NCBI GenBank assembly: GCA_012727955.1
Contig: JAAYGB010000021.1
Location: forward strand, 1 to 64,000
Direction: 5' to 3'
From: Bacillota bacterium
GTDB lineage: Bacteria; Bacillota; Limnochordia; DTU087; JAAYGB01
Length of the DNA: 64,000 nt
The first letter of the stretch is position 1. Each line of letters begins with the position of its first letter. The translations under genes were made by a program, and so were the position numbers. The notes under the pieces were generated by a model that had not been told where the DNA came from, ran no database searches, and worked only from the letters and a program-made list of their open reading frames with translations. Of this stretch, positions 29,521-38,248 are shown one piece after another.

Positions 29521-30795
29521 GTGCCGATAATTGAAGGTGGATTTGACATCAATTTTCCCCAGATGGTAACAATTAGACAGAGTTTCGTCGCTGACAAAAT
29601 CGATGATATCGAGGCTGCCGTGGCCGCGGAACTGGCCAAACCGGAAATTCGTGGTCAGTTTCAGGCGGGACAATCGTTGGCGGTAACCGTGGGCAGCCGG
29701 GGGATCAGCAATATTGCCCGGATCACCAAGGCCGTCATCGACAACCTCAAGGCCCTGGGTGTTGCTCCCTTTATCGTTCCAGCCATGGGCAGTCACGGAG
29801 GCGCCAATCCCGAGGGTCAACGGGAGGTCTTGGCCAGTTACGGTGTGACCGAGGAAACCATGGGTGTACCCATTCGCGCGGAAATGGATGTTGTTTTGGT
29901 GGGCCATACCCCCGATGGTGTAGAGGTCTATGTCTCCAAGCCCGCGATGGAAGCTGATGGCATATTTGTGGTCGGGCGAGTGAAGCCCCACACTGCCTTT
30001 CGGGGCAAGGTTGAGAGCGGCTTGATGAAGATGATGGTGATTGGTCTAGGAAAGCACAAGGGTGCCACCGTCATTCATCGCCAAGGATTCGCCCGCTTTG
30101 CCGAGTTAATCCCCGCGGCCGGGCGAGTAATCCTCGAGAAGGCGCCGATTCTGGCGGGGCTGGCCATCGTGGAAAATGGTTACGATGAAACGATGCTGCT
30201 GCAGGCAGTGCATCCCAATGATTTTGAGGCAGAGGATGCCCGTTTGTTGACCATTGCCCGGGAGAACATGCCCCGGATTCTCTTCGACGACTTTGATCTT
30301 TTGATCGTGGAGGAGATCGGTAAGGACATCAGCGGCGATGGGATGGATCCCAACGTCACCGGACGCTATATCCCTCGGCATTTGGATGTGATGGATCATA
30401 CTCCCCGGATTCAGAAGGTGGTGGTCCTGGACCTCACCGAGGAAACCCACGGCAATGCCAACGGTTTAGGTATGGCCGATGTTATTACCCGGCGGCTCTT
30501 TGAAGGGATCAATTTCCAGTACACCTACGCCAACTCCATCACCTCTACGGAAATAAGGGGTGCTAAGATCCCTATGGTTATGGAGACGGACCATCAGGCC
30601 ATTGTGGTGGGCTTGCGTACCTGTAACGGCGTGGAACCGGAAGAGGCCAAGGTAGTGCGCATCAAGAATACCTTGGAGCTGTCGACGATTGAGATTTCCA
30701 CTGCTTTGCTGCCGGAAGCTAAGGCGAATCCCAGGATCGAAATAGTGGGAGAGCCAAAGGCCATGGAGTTTACCACCGATGGTCGGTTGATTTAA
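29521..30795 (+). CDS. Lactate racemase-domain (LarA-like, DUF2088) protein
   Basis: A 424-aa protein of the LarA/DUF2088 family. LarA proteins racemise 2-hydroxy acids with a nickel-pincer cofactor. Two His-containing motifs are seen: 'AMGSHGGANPEGQ' (about 79-91) and 'GRVKPHTAFRGKVESG' (about 151-166), followed by 'GLGKHKGAT'. The LarA motif GGRKS with the cofactor-bound lysine is not obvious; 'FRGK' may stand in its place. The cofactor makers LarB, LarC and LarE are not in the window. Substrate is therefore open. Start is GTG with AAGGAGG upstream, downstream of the repeat at 29465-29490. Confidence 0.82.
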   Translation: MPIIEGGFDINFPQMVTIRQSFVADKIDDIEAAVAAELAKPEIRGQFQAGQSLAVTVGSRGISNIARITKAVIDNLKALGVAPFIVPAMGSHGGANPEGQREVLASYGVTEETMGVPIRAEMDVVLVGHTPDGVEVYVSKPAMEADGIFVVGRVKPHTAFRGKVESGLMKMMVIGLGKHKGATVIHRQGFARFAELIPAAGRVILEKAPILAGLAIVENGYDETMLLQAVHPNDFEAEDARLLTIARENMPRILFDDFDLLIVEEIGKDISGDGMDPNVTGRYIPRHLDVMDHTPRIQKVVVLDLTEETHGNANGLGMADVITRRLFEGINFQYTYANSITSTEIRGAKIPMVMETDHQAIVVGLRTCNGVEPEEAKVVRIKNTLELSTIEISTALLPEAKANPRIEIVGEPKAMEFTTDGRLI

Positions 30796-30803
30796 GTGTT
30801 TTT

Positions 30804-32417
30804 ATGGGAAAAGCAAGTGCCAGGGAAGGGAGTAGAAGTTCAGTGACAGGCCCAATCACTCAGGAAATTGCCAAGGAAGAAGTGGAAAGACTCTTAGCCT
30901 ATGGGCTAGATCGGGGCTTGGTCGTGCCGGTTGACCTAGTGGAGATCCGCAACGCCCTGCTAGAGGTGATGGGACTGGCGGAGCCAGCCGCAGTCCTTGC
31001 CCCCGATCCGCAGATCGAAGTTCCCCCAACCCCGGAGGCTGCCGTAGCTAAGCTCGTGGACTATGCCGTGCAGGAGGGTTTCATCGAGGATACCACCACC
31101 CATCGGGATCTCTTTGACACCAAGCTGATGGGGTTGTTAACTCCCCGTTCCTCCCAGGTGATTGAACAGTTTCAACGGGACAAAACCACCTACGGTGTGG
31201 CAGAAGCCTTGGATCGCTTTTACCAGTTCAGCCAGGACACCTTGTACATCCGCCAAGGGCGGATCGCCAAGAATGTAATCTGGACAAGCCAGACGGAGTA
31301 TGGCGAGCTGGAGATTACCATCAATCTGTCAAAACCCGAAAAGGATCCCCGGGAGATTGCTGCTGCCCGTAATGCCCCCCAAAGTGGGTATCCCGCCTGT
31401 GCTCTGTGTCGGGAAAACGTAGGCTATCCCGGGCGGATTAATCACCCGGCTAGACAAAACCATCGCATTTTGCCTCTGACCTTGAACGGGAAGCAGTGGT
31501 ATTTCCAATACTCACCCTATGTGTACTACCATCAGCACTGTATCGTGCTCCACGCAGAGCACGTCCCGATGGAGATCAATCGGGAGACCTTTGCCAATCT
31601 CATCGCCTTTGTCCGGCAGGTACCCCACTACTTCATCGGGTCCAATGCCGACTTGCCCATCGTCGGTGGCTCCATCCTCAGCCACGATCACTACCAGGGC
31701 GGCTTTCACCGGTTCCCGATGGAAAGGGCGGCGGTGCGCACTGTCTTGAGGCACCGAGAATGGCCGGAGGTTGAGGCTGCCATCTTGCACTGGCCATTGT
31801 CAACTCTGAGACTGCGCTGTGCAGATGGGGAGGCGCTGATTCCTTTGGCGACACAGGTGCTGGAGGCCTGGAGGGGATATTCCGATCCCGAGGTGGAGAT
31901 TTTGGCCACCAGTCAAGGTGAAGATCAACAGGTGGTGCGGCACAATACCATCACTCCCATCGCACGGCGAGGGGAGGATGGCCGCTTTGAGCTGGACCTA
32001 GTTTTACGCAACAACCGCACCAGCGATGAGCATCCCTTGGGAATTTTCCACCCCCATGGGGATTTGCACCACATCAAGAAGGAGAATATCGGGCTCATCG
32101 AGGTAATGGGACTGGCGGTATTGCCGGGCCGATTGCAGCGGGAACTCCAGGAGATTGCGGAAATTCTGCTGGGCAACCGTTCTCTATCCGAGGCCGAAGA
32201 CCACGGACTGGAGCAACACCTGCCCTGGATTGCTGAACTGCAGCAGCGGTACAGTCCCCAGGATTACTCCCAGGCGATGGCAATTCTTCAGGATGAGGTG
32301 GGAGCCAAGTTTGCCCGGGTGCTGGAGGATGCCGGGGTCTTTAAGCTGGATGAGACAGGGCAAAGGGCCTTCCTGGCCTTCCTGGCAGAGTGCGGGTTTT
32401 CCCCAGTAGCCCAATAA
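30804..32417 (+). CDS. galT: UDP-glucose--hexose-1-phosphate uridylyltransferase, Firmicutes type
   Basis: A 537-aa type-2 GalT of the Leloir pathway: galactose 1-phosphate + UDP-glucose to UDP-galactose + glucose 1-phosphate. Family signs are 'YPACALCRENVGYPGR' (about residue 197), 'VYYHQHCIVLHAEHVPM', the active-site region 'ILSHDHYQGGFHRFPME' (about 293), and 'FHPHGDLHHIKKENIGLIEV' (about 415). It is longer than E. coli GalT, as usual for this branch. It follows the LarA-like gene after 8 bp, with a weak Shine-Dalgarno, so it is probably translationally coupled. No galK or galE is adjacent. It may work with LacZ at 11501. Confidence 0.93.
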   Translation: MGKASAREGSRSSVTGPITQEIAKEEVERLLAYGLDRGLVVPVDLVEIRNALLEVMGLAEPAAVLAPDPQIEVPPTPEAAVAKLVDYAVQEGFIEDTTTHRDLFDTKLMGLLTPRSSQVIEQFQRDKTTYGVAEALDRFYQFSQDTLYIRQGRIAKNVIWTSQTEYGELEITINLSKPEKDPREIAAARNAPQSGYPACALCRENVGYPGRINHPARQNHRILPLTLNGKQWYFQYSPYVYYHQHCIVLHAEHVPMEINRETFANLIAFVRQVPHYFIGSNADLPIVGGSILSHDHYQGGFHRFPMERAAVRTVLRHREWPEVEAAILHWPLSTLRLRCADGEALIPLATQVLEAWRGYSDPEVEILATSQGEDQQVVRHNTITPIARRGEDGRFELDLVLRNNRTSDEHPLGIFHPHGDLHHIKKENIGLIEVMGLAVLPGRLQRELQEIAEILLGNRSLSEAEDHGLEQHLPWIAELQQRYSPQDYSQAMAILQDEVGAKFARVLEDAGVFKLDETGQRAFLAFLAECGFSPVAQ

Positions 32418-32429
32418 CTAAGATAACAG

Positions 32430-33515
32430 TTACCTTTCAGGTCGCTCGTGATAGCTTGCGATCAAGCTGCGAGCGGCCTTTGTGTTGATCTGTTTTAGAG
32501 CCCACAGGGCAGCCTCTTGCACCTGGGGTTTGGGATCCTGGAGGGCATGGGCCAGGGGCTCGACGGCCTGGGGTAATCTGGTATTCCCAAGGACGATGGC
32601 CGCGTTGCGCTGCAGTACCCGACGTCCCCGCCAACTGGCGGCCGTCTGGCCGTAGGCGGCAGCAAACTCCTTCTTGGACATGGTAAGTATTGCCCCTAGA
32701 TCCGGGGTTGGGCCCGCCGGACCGGGCTCAAACTCCTTGTGGTTGCCCCGAAGGGCGGCCCTGTTGTGGGGACAGACTGCTTGACAGGTATCGCAGCCAA
32801 AGAGCCGTCGTCCCATGCTTGCCCGGAACTTCTCGGGAATGGGGGATTTCATTTGGGTGAGGTAGGATAGGCACTTAAAGGGGTTAACCCTGTAGGGCGC
32901 CTCAATGGCTCCGGTGGGACAGGCCTCGTGGCAGCGGCCGCATTGTCGGCAGGTTCCCTCCTGGGGTGGGTCGGGAGGCAGCGCCAGATCGGTGATGATT
33001 TCCGCCAAGAAGACCCAGGATCCGTAGTCGGGGGTAATCAAGGCGGAGTTCCAGCCAAAGACTCCCAATCCCGCTCGGTTGGCCGCGGCGCGATCACTTA
33101 AAGGTCCGGTATCGCTCATGAATACACAACGATAGGTTCCTAGATTCTCGATAAAGGCGGCCAGCTTTTCCAGCCGGGGCCGAAGCACGTGATGATAATC
33201 CTGGCCCCAGGCGTACCGGGACAAAACTCCCTGTAGGGAATCCTCCGGGGGGCTGGGAGGTTCGATGGTGGCATAGGATACCGCCAAGGAAATGATGGTC
33301 TTGGCTCCAGGCAAGATCCGCTGGGGCTCTGTACGAAGCCGCAGGTCCGATTCCGCCAGTCCCTGGGGGTAGATTCCCGCCTTGACCCGCTGCTCCATCA
33401 CCTGGAAGCTGCGGACAAAGGGTTGGGCGTCGGTAAATCCAATTAGATCGAAGCCGCAGCTTTGGGCAAATTCTATGATCTTGGTTTTTAGGATCCTGGA
33501 ACTGCTGCTGTTCAT
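32430..33515 (-). CDS. queG: Epoxyqueuosine reductase
   Basis: A 361-aa cobalamin- and iron-sulfur-dependent enzyme for the last step of queuosine synthesis in tRNA. Cluster motifs are 'CRQCGRCHEACPTGAI' (about 193-208), 'CLSYLTQ', and 'CDTCQAVCPHN' (about 248-258), giving two [4Fe-4S] clusters. 'SDTGPLSDRAAANRAGLG' is the family cobalamin/substrate region. The C-terminal 90 residues are HEAT-like, as in QueG. It is convergent to galT with only 12 bp between. No other queuosine genes are nearby. Confidence 0.93.
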   Translation of the reverse strand: MNSSSSRILKTKIIEFAQSCGFDLIGFTDAQPFVRSFQVMEQRVKAGIYPQGLAESDLRLRTEPQRILPGAKTIISLAVSYATIEPPSPPEDSLQGVLSRYAWGQDYHHVLRPRLEKLAAFIENLGTYRCVFMSDTGPLSDRAAANRAGLGVFGWNSALITPDYGSWVFLAEIITDLALPPDPPQEGTCRQCGRCHEACPTGAIEAPYRVNPFKCLSYLTQMKSPIPEKFRASMGRRLFGCDTCQAVCPHNRAALRGNHKEFEPGPAGPTPDLGAILTMSKKEFAAAYGQTAASWRGRRVLQRNAAIVLGNTRLPQAVEPLAHALQDPKPQVQEAALWALKQINTKAARSLIASYHERPER

Positions 33516-33565
33516 CGGTTGCCACCACCCTGTCAGCGAGAACTGGCCAAAACCTTTGCTGAAGG

Positions 33566-33593
33566 CAAAAAGGGACGGAAGAATCCGCCCCTT
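33566..33593 (-). terminator. Terminator of the NifU-like gene
   Basis: On the minus strand AAGGGGCGGA, loop TTCT, TCCGTCCCTT, then TTT. Plus coordinates of the arms are 33584-33593 and 33570-33579. Confidence 0.75.
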
Positions 33594-33617
33594 AAAGCCG
33601 CATGCTCAATGAGTCCA

Positions 33618-33839
33618 TTAAACCGCTTCGACGCTCACTACCTCGGGAACGTGCTCCTTGAGAATGCGCTCAATTCCATTTTTCAAAGTTATTTGCGACA
33701 TCGGGCAACCGGCGCAGGCACCTACGAGGCGGACCTGAACGATGCCGTCGTCGGATACGTTAACCAGTTCCACGTCTCCACCGTCGGCCTGCAAGCTGGG
33801 ACGGATTCTATCCAGAATGTCAACTACCTTTTCCTTCAC
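33618..33839 (-). CDS. NifU C-terminal domain protein
   Basis: A 73-aa NifU-like scaffold or carrier for iron-sulfur cluster assembly. It has the NFU pattern '[16 protein letters not shown]' followed by the cluster-binding CxxC in '[13 protein letters not shown]'. The start is GTG at 33839, since AAGGAGG (33847-33853, minus strand) lies 7 nt upstream; a longer frame to 33872 would include the ribosome binding site. It is a single gene with its own promoter and terminator. Confidence 0.92.
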   Translation of the reverse strand: MKEKVVDILDRIRPSLQADGGDVELVNVSDDGIVQVRLVGACAGCPMSQITLKNGIERILKEHVPEVVSVEAV

Positions 33840-33891
33840 AATGCCACCTCCTTGACCACAGAGGACATCCAATAGATGCCTCTTCCATCAA

Positions 33892-33920
33892 AGTATACTA
33901 CAACACTAGGAATTGCACAA
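33892..33920 (-). promoter_or_regulatory. Likely promoter of the NifU-like gene
   Basis: On the minus strand TTGTGC (33915-33920), a 17-nt spacer, then TATACT (33892-33897). The -10 box is good and the -35 box is weak. Confidence 0.5.
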
Positions 33921-34014
33921 GCCTTAAGGTGGGAAATTTCTCTGACTATATGGTGACTGATCCGGGCGGCGAATATGCCCGGTGTTGATTGGCCGAAGAA
34001 AGGGAGGAGTTGTT

Positions 34015-35163
34015 TTGCTGAGCACCGAACCAAGGGCCAAAGTAGCCCTGATCCCCGTCGATGATTACTCGCCGACGAAGGTAAAGACTGCAATGCAGGA
34101 AGGGATGGATCTGCTGGGAATACCCTCCCAGCCCTTTGCCGGTCAGCGCCTTCTCATTAAGCCCAATCTCCTGACGGCTTCCACTCCGGAACAGGCCGTC
34201 TGTACCCATCCGGAAGTGGTTGGCGCGGTGATTGATACTCTGGGAAGGGGAGCCAGGGAGGTATGGGTAGGAGACAGCCCTGGGATCGGGTCTGGAGTCA
34301 AGGTGGCGGCACGCCTTGGCTTGACGGAGGTCTGCGCCAGTCGAGGGGCACAGTTGTTGGATTTGACGGAGCCAGAGGAAGCAGCTTGTCCGAAGGGTGC
34401 GGTGGTCAAGCGCTTGCCCATCAGCCGAAGGGTCTTGGCCGCGGATGCCGTTGTGACTTGTGCTAAGCTGAAGACCCACGGCCTTACCGGCTACACCGGG
34501 GCGGTGAAAAATCTCTACGGCTGCATTCCCGGGACCTTTAAGGCGCAGCTGCATCTGCGGTTTCGTGAGATTGAGGACTTCTCCGGGATGTTGGTGGACT
34601 TGTATCAACGCATTAGCCCCCAATTAGCGGTAATCGATGGTATCGTTGCCATGGAGGGGCCGGGACCTCGCAACGGGCAGCCAAAGAAGTTGGGGGCCTT
34701 GATCGTCAGTAGGGACGGGGTGGCTGCCGATGCCGTTGCCTGTCAGTTAATCGGAGTAGATCCCTTATCCATTGTCCCATTGCGCCTTGCCGAGGAGAGG
34801 GGAGTGGGGCGGGCCAACCCTAAGTTTATTGATGTGGTCGGCGCCTCAATCTCACAACTGAAACAGGATGATTTTCAAACCGTGTCGGGGACCCATACTT
34901 CCATTAGAGGTCTTCCGCCACTGCTGCATCGTTGGCTCCAGGCCTATGCCTTTGCCCAACCGGTGGTGGAGCCTGAGTTGTGTCAAAGCTGCCGCATCTG
35001 TGAGCGCCATTGTCCCCCTGGGGCGATTACCATGAAGGATGTCGCCGTCATTGATTACCAAAGCTGCATTCGCTGCTATTGTTGTCAGGAGCTGTGTCCC
35101 CATGCCGCCATTACCCTCCAGCGGGGGTGGCTCAATCGGCTGCTTAGTCGTTGGCATCGGTAG
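34015..35163 (+). CDS. DUF362 protein with C-terminal 2[4Fe-4S] ferredoxin domain
   Basis: A 382-aa protein. Residues 1-300 are the DUF362 domain ('LLIKPNLLTASTPEQAVCTH', 'GDSPGIGSG', 'KLKTHGLTGYTGAVKNLYG'), of unknown reaction. The C-terminus has two four-Cys ferredoxin motifs: 'CQSCRICERHCPPGAI' (about 322-337) and 'CIRCYCCQELCPHAAI'. Such proteins are common in anaerobes. TTG at 34015 is chosen because GGGAGGAG lies 5-6 nt upstream. Its end overlaps the convergent small regulator gene by 20 bp. Confidence 0.88.
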   Translation: MLSTEPRAKVALIPVDDYSPTKVKTAMQEGMDLLGIPSQPFAGQRLLIKPNLLTASTPEQAVCTHPEVVGAVIDTLGRGAREVWVGDSPGIGSGVKVAARLGLTEVCASRGAQLLDLTEPEEAACPKGAVVKRLPISRRVLAADAVVTCAKLKTHGLTGYTGAVKNLYGCIPGTFKAQLHLRFREIEDFSGMLVDLYQRISPQLAVIDGIVAMEGPGPRNGQPKKLGALIVSRDGVAADAVACQLIGVDPLSIVPLRLAEERGVGRANPKFIDVVGASISQLKQDDFQTVSGTHTSIRGLPPLLHRWLQAYAFAQPVVEPELCQSCRICERHCPPGAITMKDVAVIDYQSCIRCYCCQELCPHAAITLQRGWLNRLLSRWHR

Positions 35164-35542
35164 GAGATTGGTGATCGGAGGCGGCTCCCTTCCAGTACCA
35201 ACGTTTGTCTTGATCCTGACAAACCTGTGAGTCCGGATGTTTTTTTAGATGGTGAAGTAGGGCAAGAATACTATTATGAGGGTTGGTGGCCTTTTGCCGA
35301 ACCCCCATCTCGCGAACTTTACTGCATATTTCCTTAGCCGATAAAGGAGTCGGCGAGTCTTGCAAAATTTGGATGATCACTTCGCTAATGGTCAGCTTCG
35401 GTGATGGCGTAGCTGACCCGTGCACTAGGCGGTTTAACTGATCGAGTTTGGCCTGTTTGCTTTCGATGGTCTCCTGCAGCTGTCTGACTTCCTCCTGCAA
35501 CAGGTCTCTGGCTTGCCGAAGCAGTTGATAGGACTCAGTCAT
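35144..35542 (-). CDS. Small protein: N-terminal coiled coil plus winged-helix-like domain
   Basis: A 132-aa protein that I do not recognise by name. Residues 1-40 are a likely coiled coil ('QEEVRQLQETIESKQAKLDQ'). Residues 55-120 resemble a HARE-HTH/winged-helix module: 'TISEVIIQILQDSPTPLSAK', 'NSILALLHHLKKHPD', then 'KRWYWK'. It may bind DNA as a dimer. The ATG at 35542 is chosen because AGGAGG lies 6 nt upstream. Its 3' end overlaps the DUF362 gene on the other strand. Confidence 0.65.
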   Translation of the reverse strand: MTESYQLLRQARDLLQEEVRQLQETIESKQAKLDQLNRLVHGSATPSPKLTISEVIIQILQDSPTPLSAKEICSKVREMGVRQKATNPHNSILALLHHLKKHPDSQVCQDQDKRWYWKGAASDHQSPTDAND

Positions 35543-35641
35543 AAAAATTCCTCCTAGTCCGAGCAAAGCTGATGGTGAATTTGTGCTCACTTTAATTTAT
35601 GAACCGCCGTTGGTGGGTGTGAGCAGTTACCCCTTGGGTTT

Positions 35642-36970
35642 GTGGTCGTGGTAGAAGAAAGGGTGAAAACTAAGATGGGATTTGTGTCCCACCAGTTACA
35701 GGATGGGGTGAAATTGTGGGTATGGCCCACGCCGAAGTTCAAAAATGTCAGCATCAAGATTGTTTTGCATCGCCATCTGGCCGATAACACGGCAGCATCG
35801 GCGCTGCTGCCCTTTGTCAATGCCCGGGGAACGGAGCAGTGGGGTACCACTAGAGAGATCGCCCTGCGGATGGCGGATCTCTACGGGACCCGCCATGGTT
35901 CCGACGTGATGAAGATCGGTGAGCAGCAGCTGATCACCACTGAGGTGTTGACGGTAAATCCCAAATATGTTTCCGAGCCTGGTTTACTAGCGGCAGCCTT
36001 ATCCATGGCAGCCCAGTTGGCCTTTTATCCCCGCATGGAGCGGGGCCAATTTATTGATGAATATCTTGATCAGGAAAAGGCCTTGATGCGTCAGCGGATT
36101 GCCGCAGTGATCAACGACAAACGGGGATACGCTCACCAAAGATTTAACGAAGCGATGTACGCCACGGAAGCTGCGTCCCGCTATAAATATGGAACCATTG
36201 AAGAACTGGAGGTGGTTACTAGCTCCAGTTTGACTGAACATTGGCAAAGGGTCAGGGGTACGGCACCGATCAATGTGTTTGTCGTCGGCGATATCCAGGC
36301 CGATGAGGTGGTGGACCTACTGCTTCCATTGCTTCCTCCCCGGACCGGAACCACGGAATCGATTCCTCCGGCGGTGGTCAAATCCACCGTGGCCGAAGTC
36401 AAGGAAGTAATCGAGCACCAGCCCATTAACCAAGCGATATTGCTCTTAGGGTATCGGACCGGGATCACTGTGGCGGATCCCCTCTACTTTGCTGCCCTGG
36501 TGGCCAACGGGATTTTGGGGGGCTTTCCCCATTCTAAGTTGTTTGTCAATGTGCGGGAGAAGGCCAGCCTAGCTTATTATGCCTCATCAAATCTCAATAC
36601 CACCAAGGGTACCTTGGTAGCTACTGCTGGGATCGATCCCCAGAATTACCGCCGGGCAGTGGAGATCATCACAGACCAGGTGGCCTCTCTCCAAGGGGGA
36701 GAGATTACGGAAGCTGAGCTGTCGGCCACGAAGAAGGGATTGATCAACCAGCTGAAGTCCGCGGGTGATTCCGCGGGGTTGGTAATTGACCGAACGGTCG
36801 CGGGCATCGTTAGAGGCAAGATCCTTTCCATTGACGAGATGGTGAGGGGAATTGAGTCCGTCACCAAGGATGAGGCGGTGGCCGCCGCCCAGCGGTTCCT
36901 ACTGGATACAGTGTATTGTTTGACCAATCAAGAGGGGAGGGAAAAGGGTGAAAATATCAACCCTCAGTAA
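35642..36970 (+). CDS. yfmF: M16-like protein, YfmF type
   Basis: A 442-aa member of the insulinase-like M16 family, the partner without the zinc motif. The N-terminus 'GVKLWVWPTPKFKNVSIKIV' and 'FVNARGTEQWGTTREIALRM' align with YfmF/YmfF, but the HxxEH motif is absent, so it is probably the noncatalytic subunit of a pair with the next gene. YfmF/YfmH are linked in Bacillus to EF-P 5-aminopentanol modification. The GTG at 35642 has little Shine-Dalgarno support; ATG 35675 is an alternative. It overlaps the next gene by 23 bp. Confidence 0.87.
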   Translation: MVVVEERVKTKMGFVSHQLQDGVKLWVWPTPKFKNVSIKIVLHRHLADNTAASALLPFVNARGTEQWGTTREIALRMADLYGTRHGSDVMKIGEQQLITTEVLTVNPKYVSEPGLLAAALSMAAQLAFYPRMERGQFIDEYLDQEKALMRQRIAAVINDKRGYAHQRFNEAMYATEAASRYKYGTIEELEVVTSSSLTEHWQRVRGTAPINVFVVGDIQADEVVDLLLPLLPPRTGTTESIPPAVVKSTVAEVKEVIEHQPINQAILLLGYRTGITVADPLYFAALVANGILGGFPHSKLFVNVREKASLAYYASSNLNTTKGTLVATAGIDPQNYRRAVEIITDQVASLQGGEITEAELSATKKGLINQLKSAGDSAGLVIDRTVAGIVRGKILSIDEMVRGIESVTKDEAVAAAQRFLLDTVYCLTNQEGREKGENINPQ

Positions 36971-38240
36971 TACTCATCTTCAGGAAACCCTTCACTACTG
37001 CAAACTGCCCCAGGGTCTAGAGGTCTTTGTTCTGCCCCGGCCGGGGTTTCAGAAAAAGTACGCGGTGTACTCCACGAAATACGGAGCCATCGACAGCGAA
37101 TTTGTCGACCCCAGCACTGGACAAAGGGTGAAGGTGCCCGACGGCATAGCCCATTTCCTGGAGCATAAGTTGTTTGAATCAGAGGACCGGCCGGTCTTCG
37201 ATCGCTTTGCCGAACTGGGGGCCGCGGCCAACGCCTACACCAGCAACACCATTACCTCGTACCTCTTTTCCGGTACCGATATGTTTACCGAAGCCCTGGT
37301 AACCTTGCTGGAGTTTGTCCAAACCCCCTATCTCACCGATGCCAATGTGGCCAAGGAGAAGGGGATTATCGAGCAGGAATTGAGAATGTATGCCGACAGT
37401 CCCGGTCGCCGAGTTTACTCCAACCTGCTGCAGGCCCTGTATCAAAAAAATCCCGTGCGCATTGAGGTGGGGGGCACCGTCGAGTCCATCTATCAGATCA
37501 CCAAAGAGGATCTGTTGCTATGTTACCGCACCTTCTACCATCCCGGGAATATGGCTTTGTTTGTCATCGGGGATGTGAATCCCCAGGCAGTGGTAGAACT
37601 AGCTGCAGCCCATGTGCGTCAACCGGAAAACCCCTTGGATCAGGGAATTGAGCGGATTTATCCCGAAGAGCCCGACGAGATTAACCAGGAGCGGATTATC
37701 GAAGAGATGGTGGTGTCAAGGCCCCTGGTGTACCTGGGGCTGAAGGATAATTCCCCGGGAGAAGGGCTTGAGCTGCTGCGCCAGACGGTGGTTACTAACC
37801 TTTTGCACAAGGTGGTGTTTGGGCCCACCTCAAGTCTGTACACCGAACTTTATGAGGCCGGTCTCATCGATGACGGTTTTGGTGCCTTCTACACCGCCGA
37901 ACCCCAATATGGGTTTACCATGTTAGGCGGGGAAACCACCGACCCGGAGGGATTAATCGAAAAGATCAAAGGGGACCTTGAGGATAAGTTGGCTCGGGGC
38001 TTTGACCACGATGCCTTCCTGCGGGTGAAGCGGCAAGCCATCGGCGAATTTCTTCAGGCCTTTGATTCCCTGGAATTTATCGCCAACAATTACATTCGCT
38101 ACCACTTCCGGGGCACGTCTTTGTTCGACTACCTCAGTGTCCTAGAAGGAATTACGCCTGAAGATGGGGAACAACGCCTGAAACAACATTTTGCCCCGGA
38201 TAACATGGCGGTGTCTTTGGTGCTGCCCAAGGGGCAATAG
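36948..38240 (+). CDS. yfmH: M16 zinc peptidase-like protein, YfmH type
   Basis: A 430-aa M16 metallopeptidase-like protein. The inverted zinc motif is present as 'AHFLEHKLFES' (about residue 66), with 'EKGIIEQELRMYADSP' giving the third ligand Glu (about 141). It is the catalytic partner of YfmF. The start is GTG inside the end of the YfmF gene, with GGGGAGGG upstream, so the two are translationally coupled. Proteolytic activity on a defined substrate is not established from the sequence. Confidence 0.9.
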   Translation: MKISTLSNTHLQETLHYCKLPQGLEVFVLPRPGFQKKYAVYSTKYGAIDSEFVDPSTGQRVKVPDGIAHFLEHKLFESEDRPVFDRFAELGAAANAYTSNTITSYLFSGTDMFTEALVTLLEFVQTPYLTDANVAKEKGIIEQELRMYADSPGRRVYSNLLQALYQKNPVRIEVGGTVESIYQITKEDLLLCYRTFYHPGNMALFVIGDVNPQAVVELAAAHVRQPENPLDQGIERIYPEEPDEINQERIIEEMVVSRPLVYLGLKDNSPGEGLELLRQTVVTNLLHKVVFGPTSSLYTELYEAGLIDDGFGAFYTAEPQYGFTMLGGETTDPEGLIEKIKGDLEDKLARGFDHDAFLRVKRQAIGEFLQAFDSLEFIANNYIRYHFRGTSLFDYLSVLEGITPEDGEQRLKQHFAPDNMAVSLVLPKGQ

Positions 38241-38248
38241 CTGAGGCG

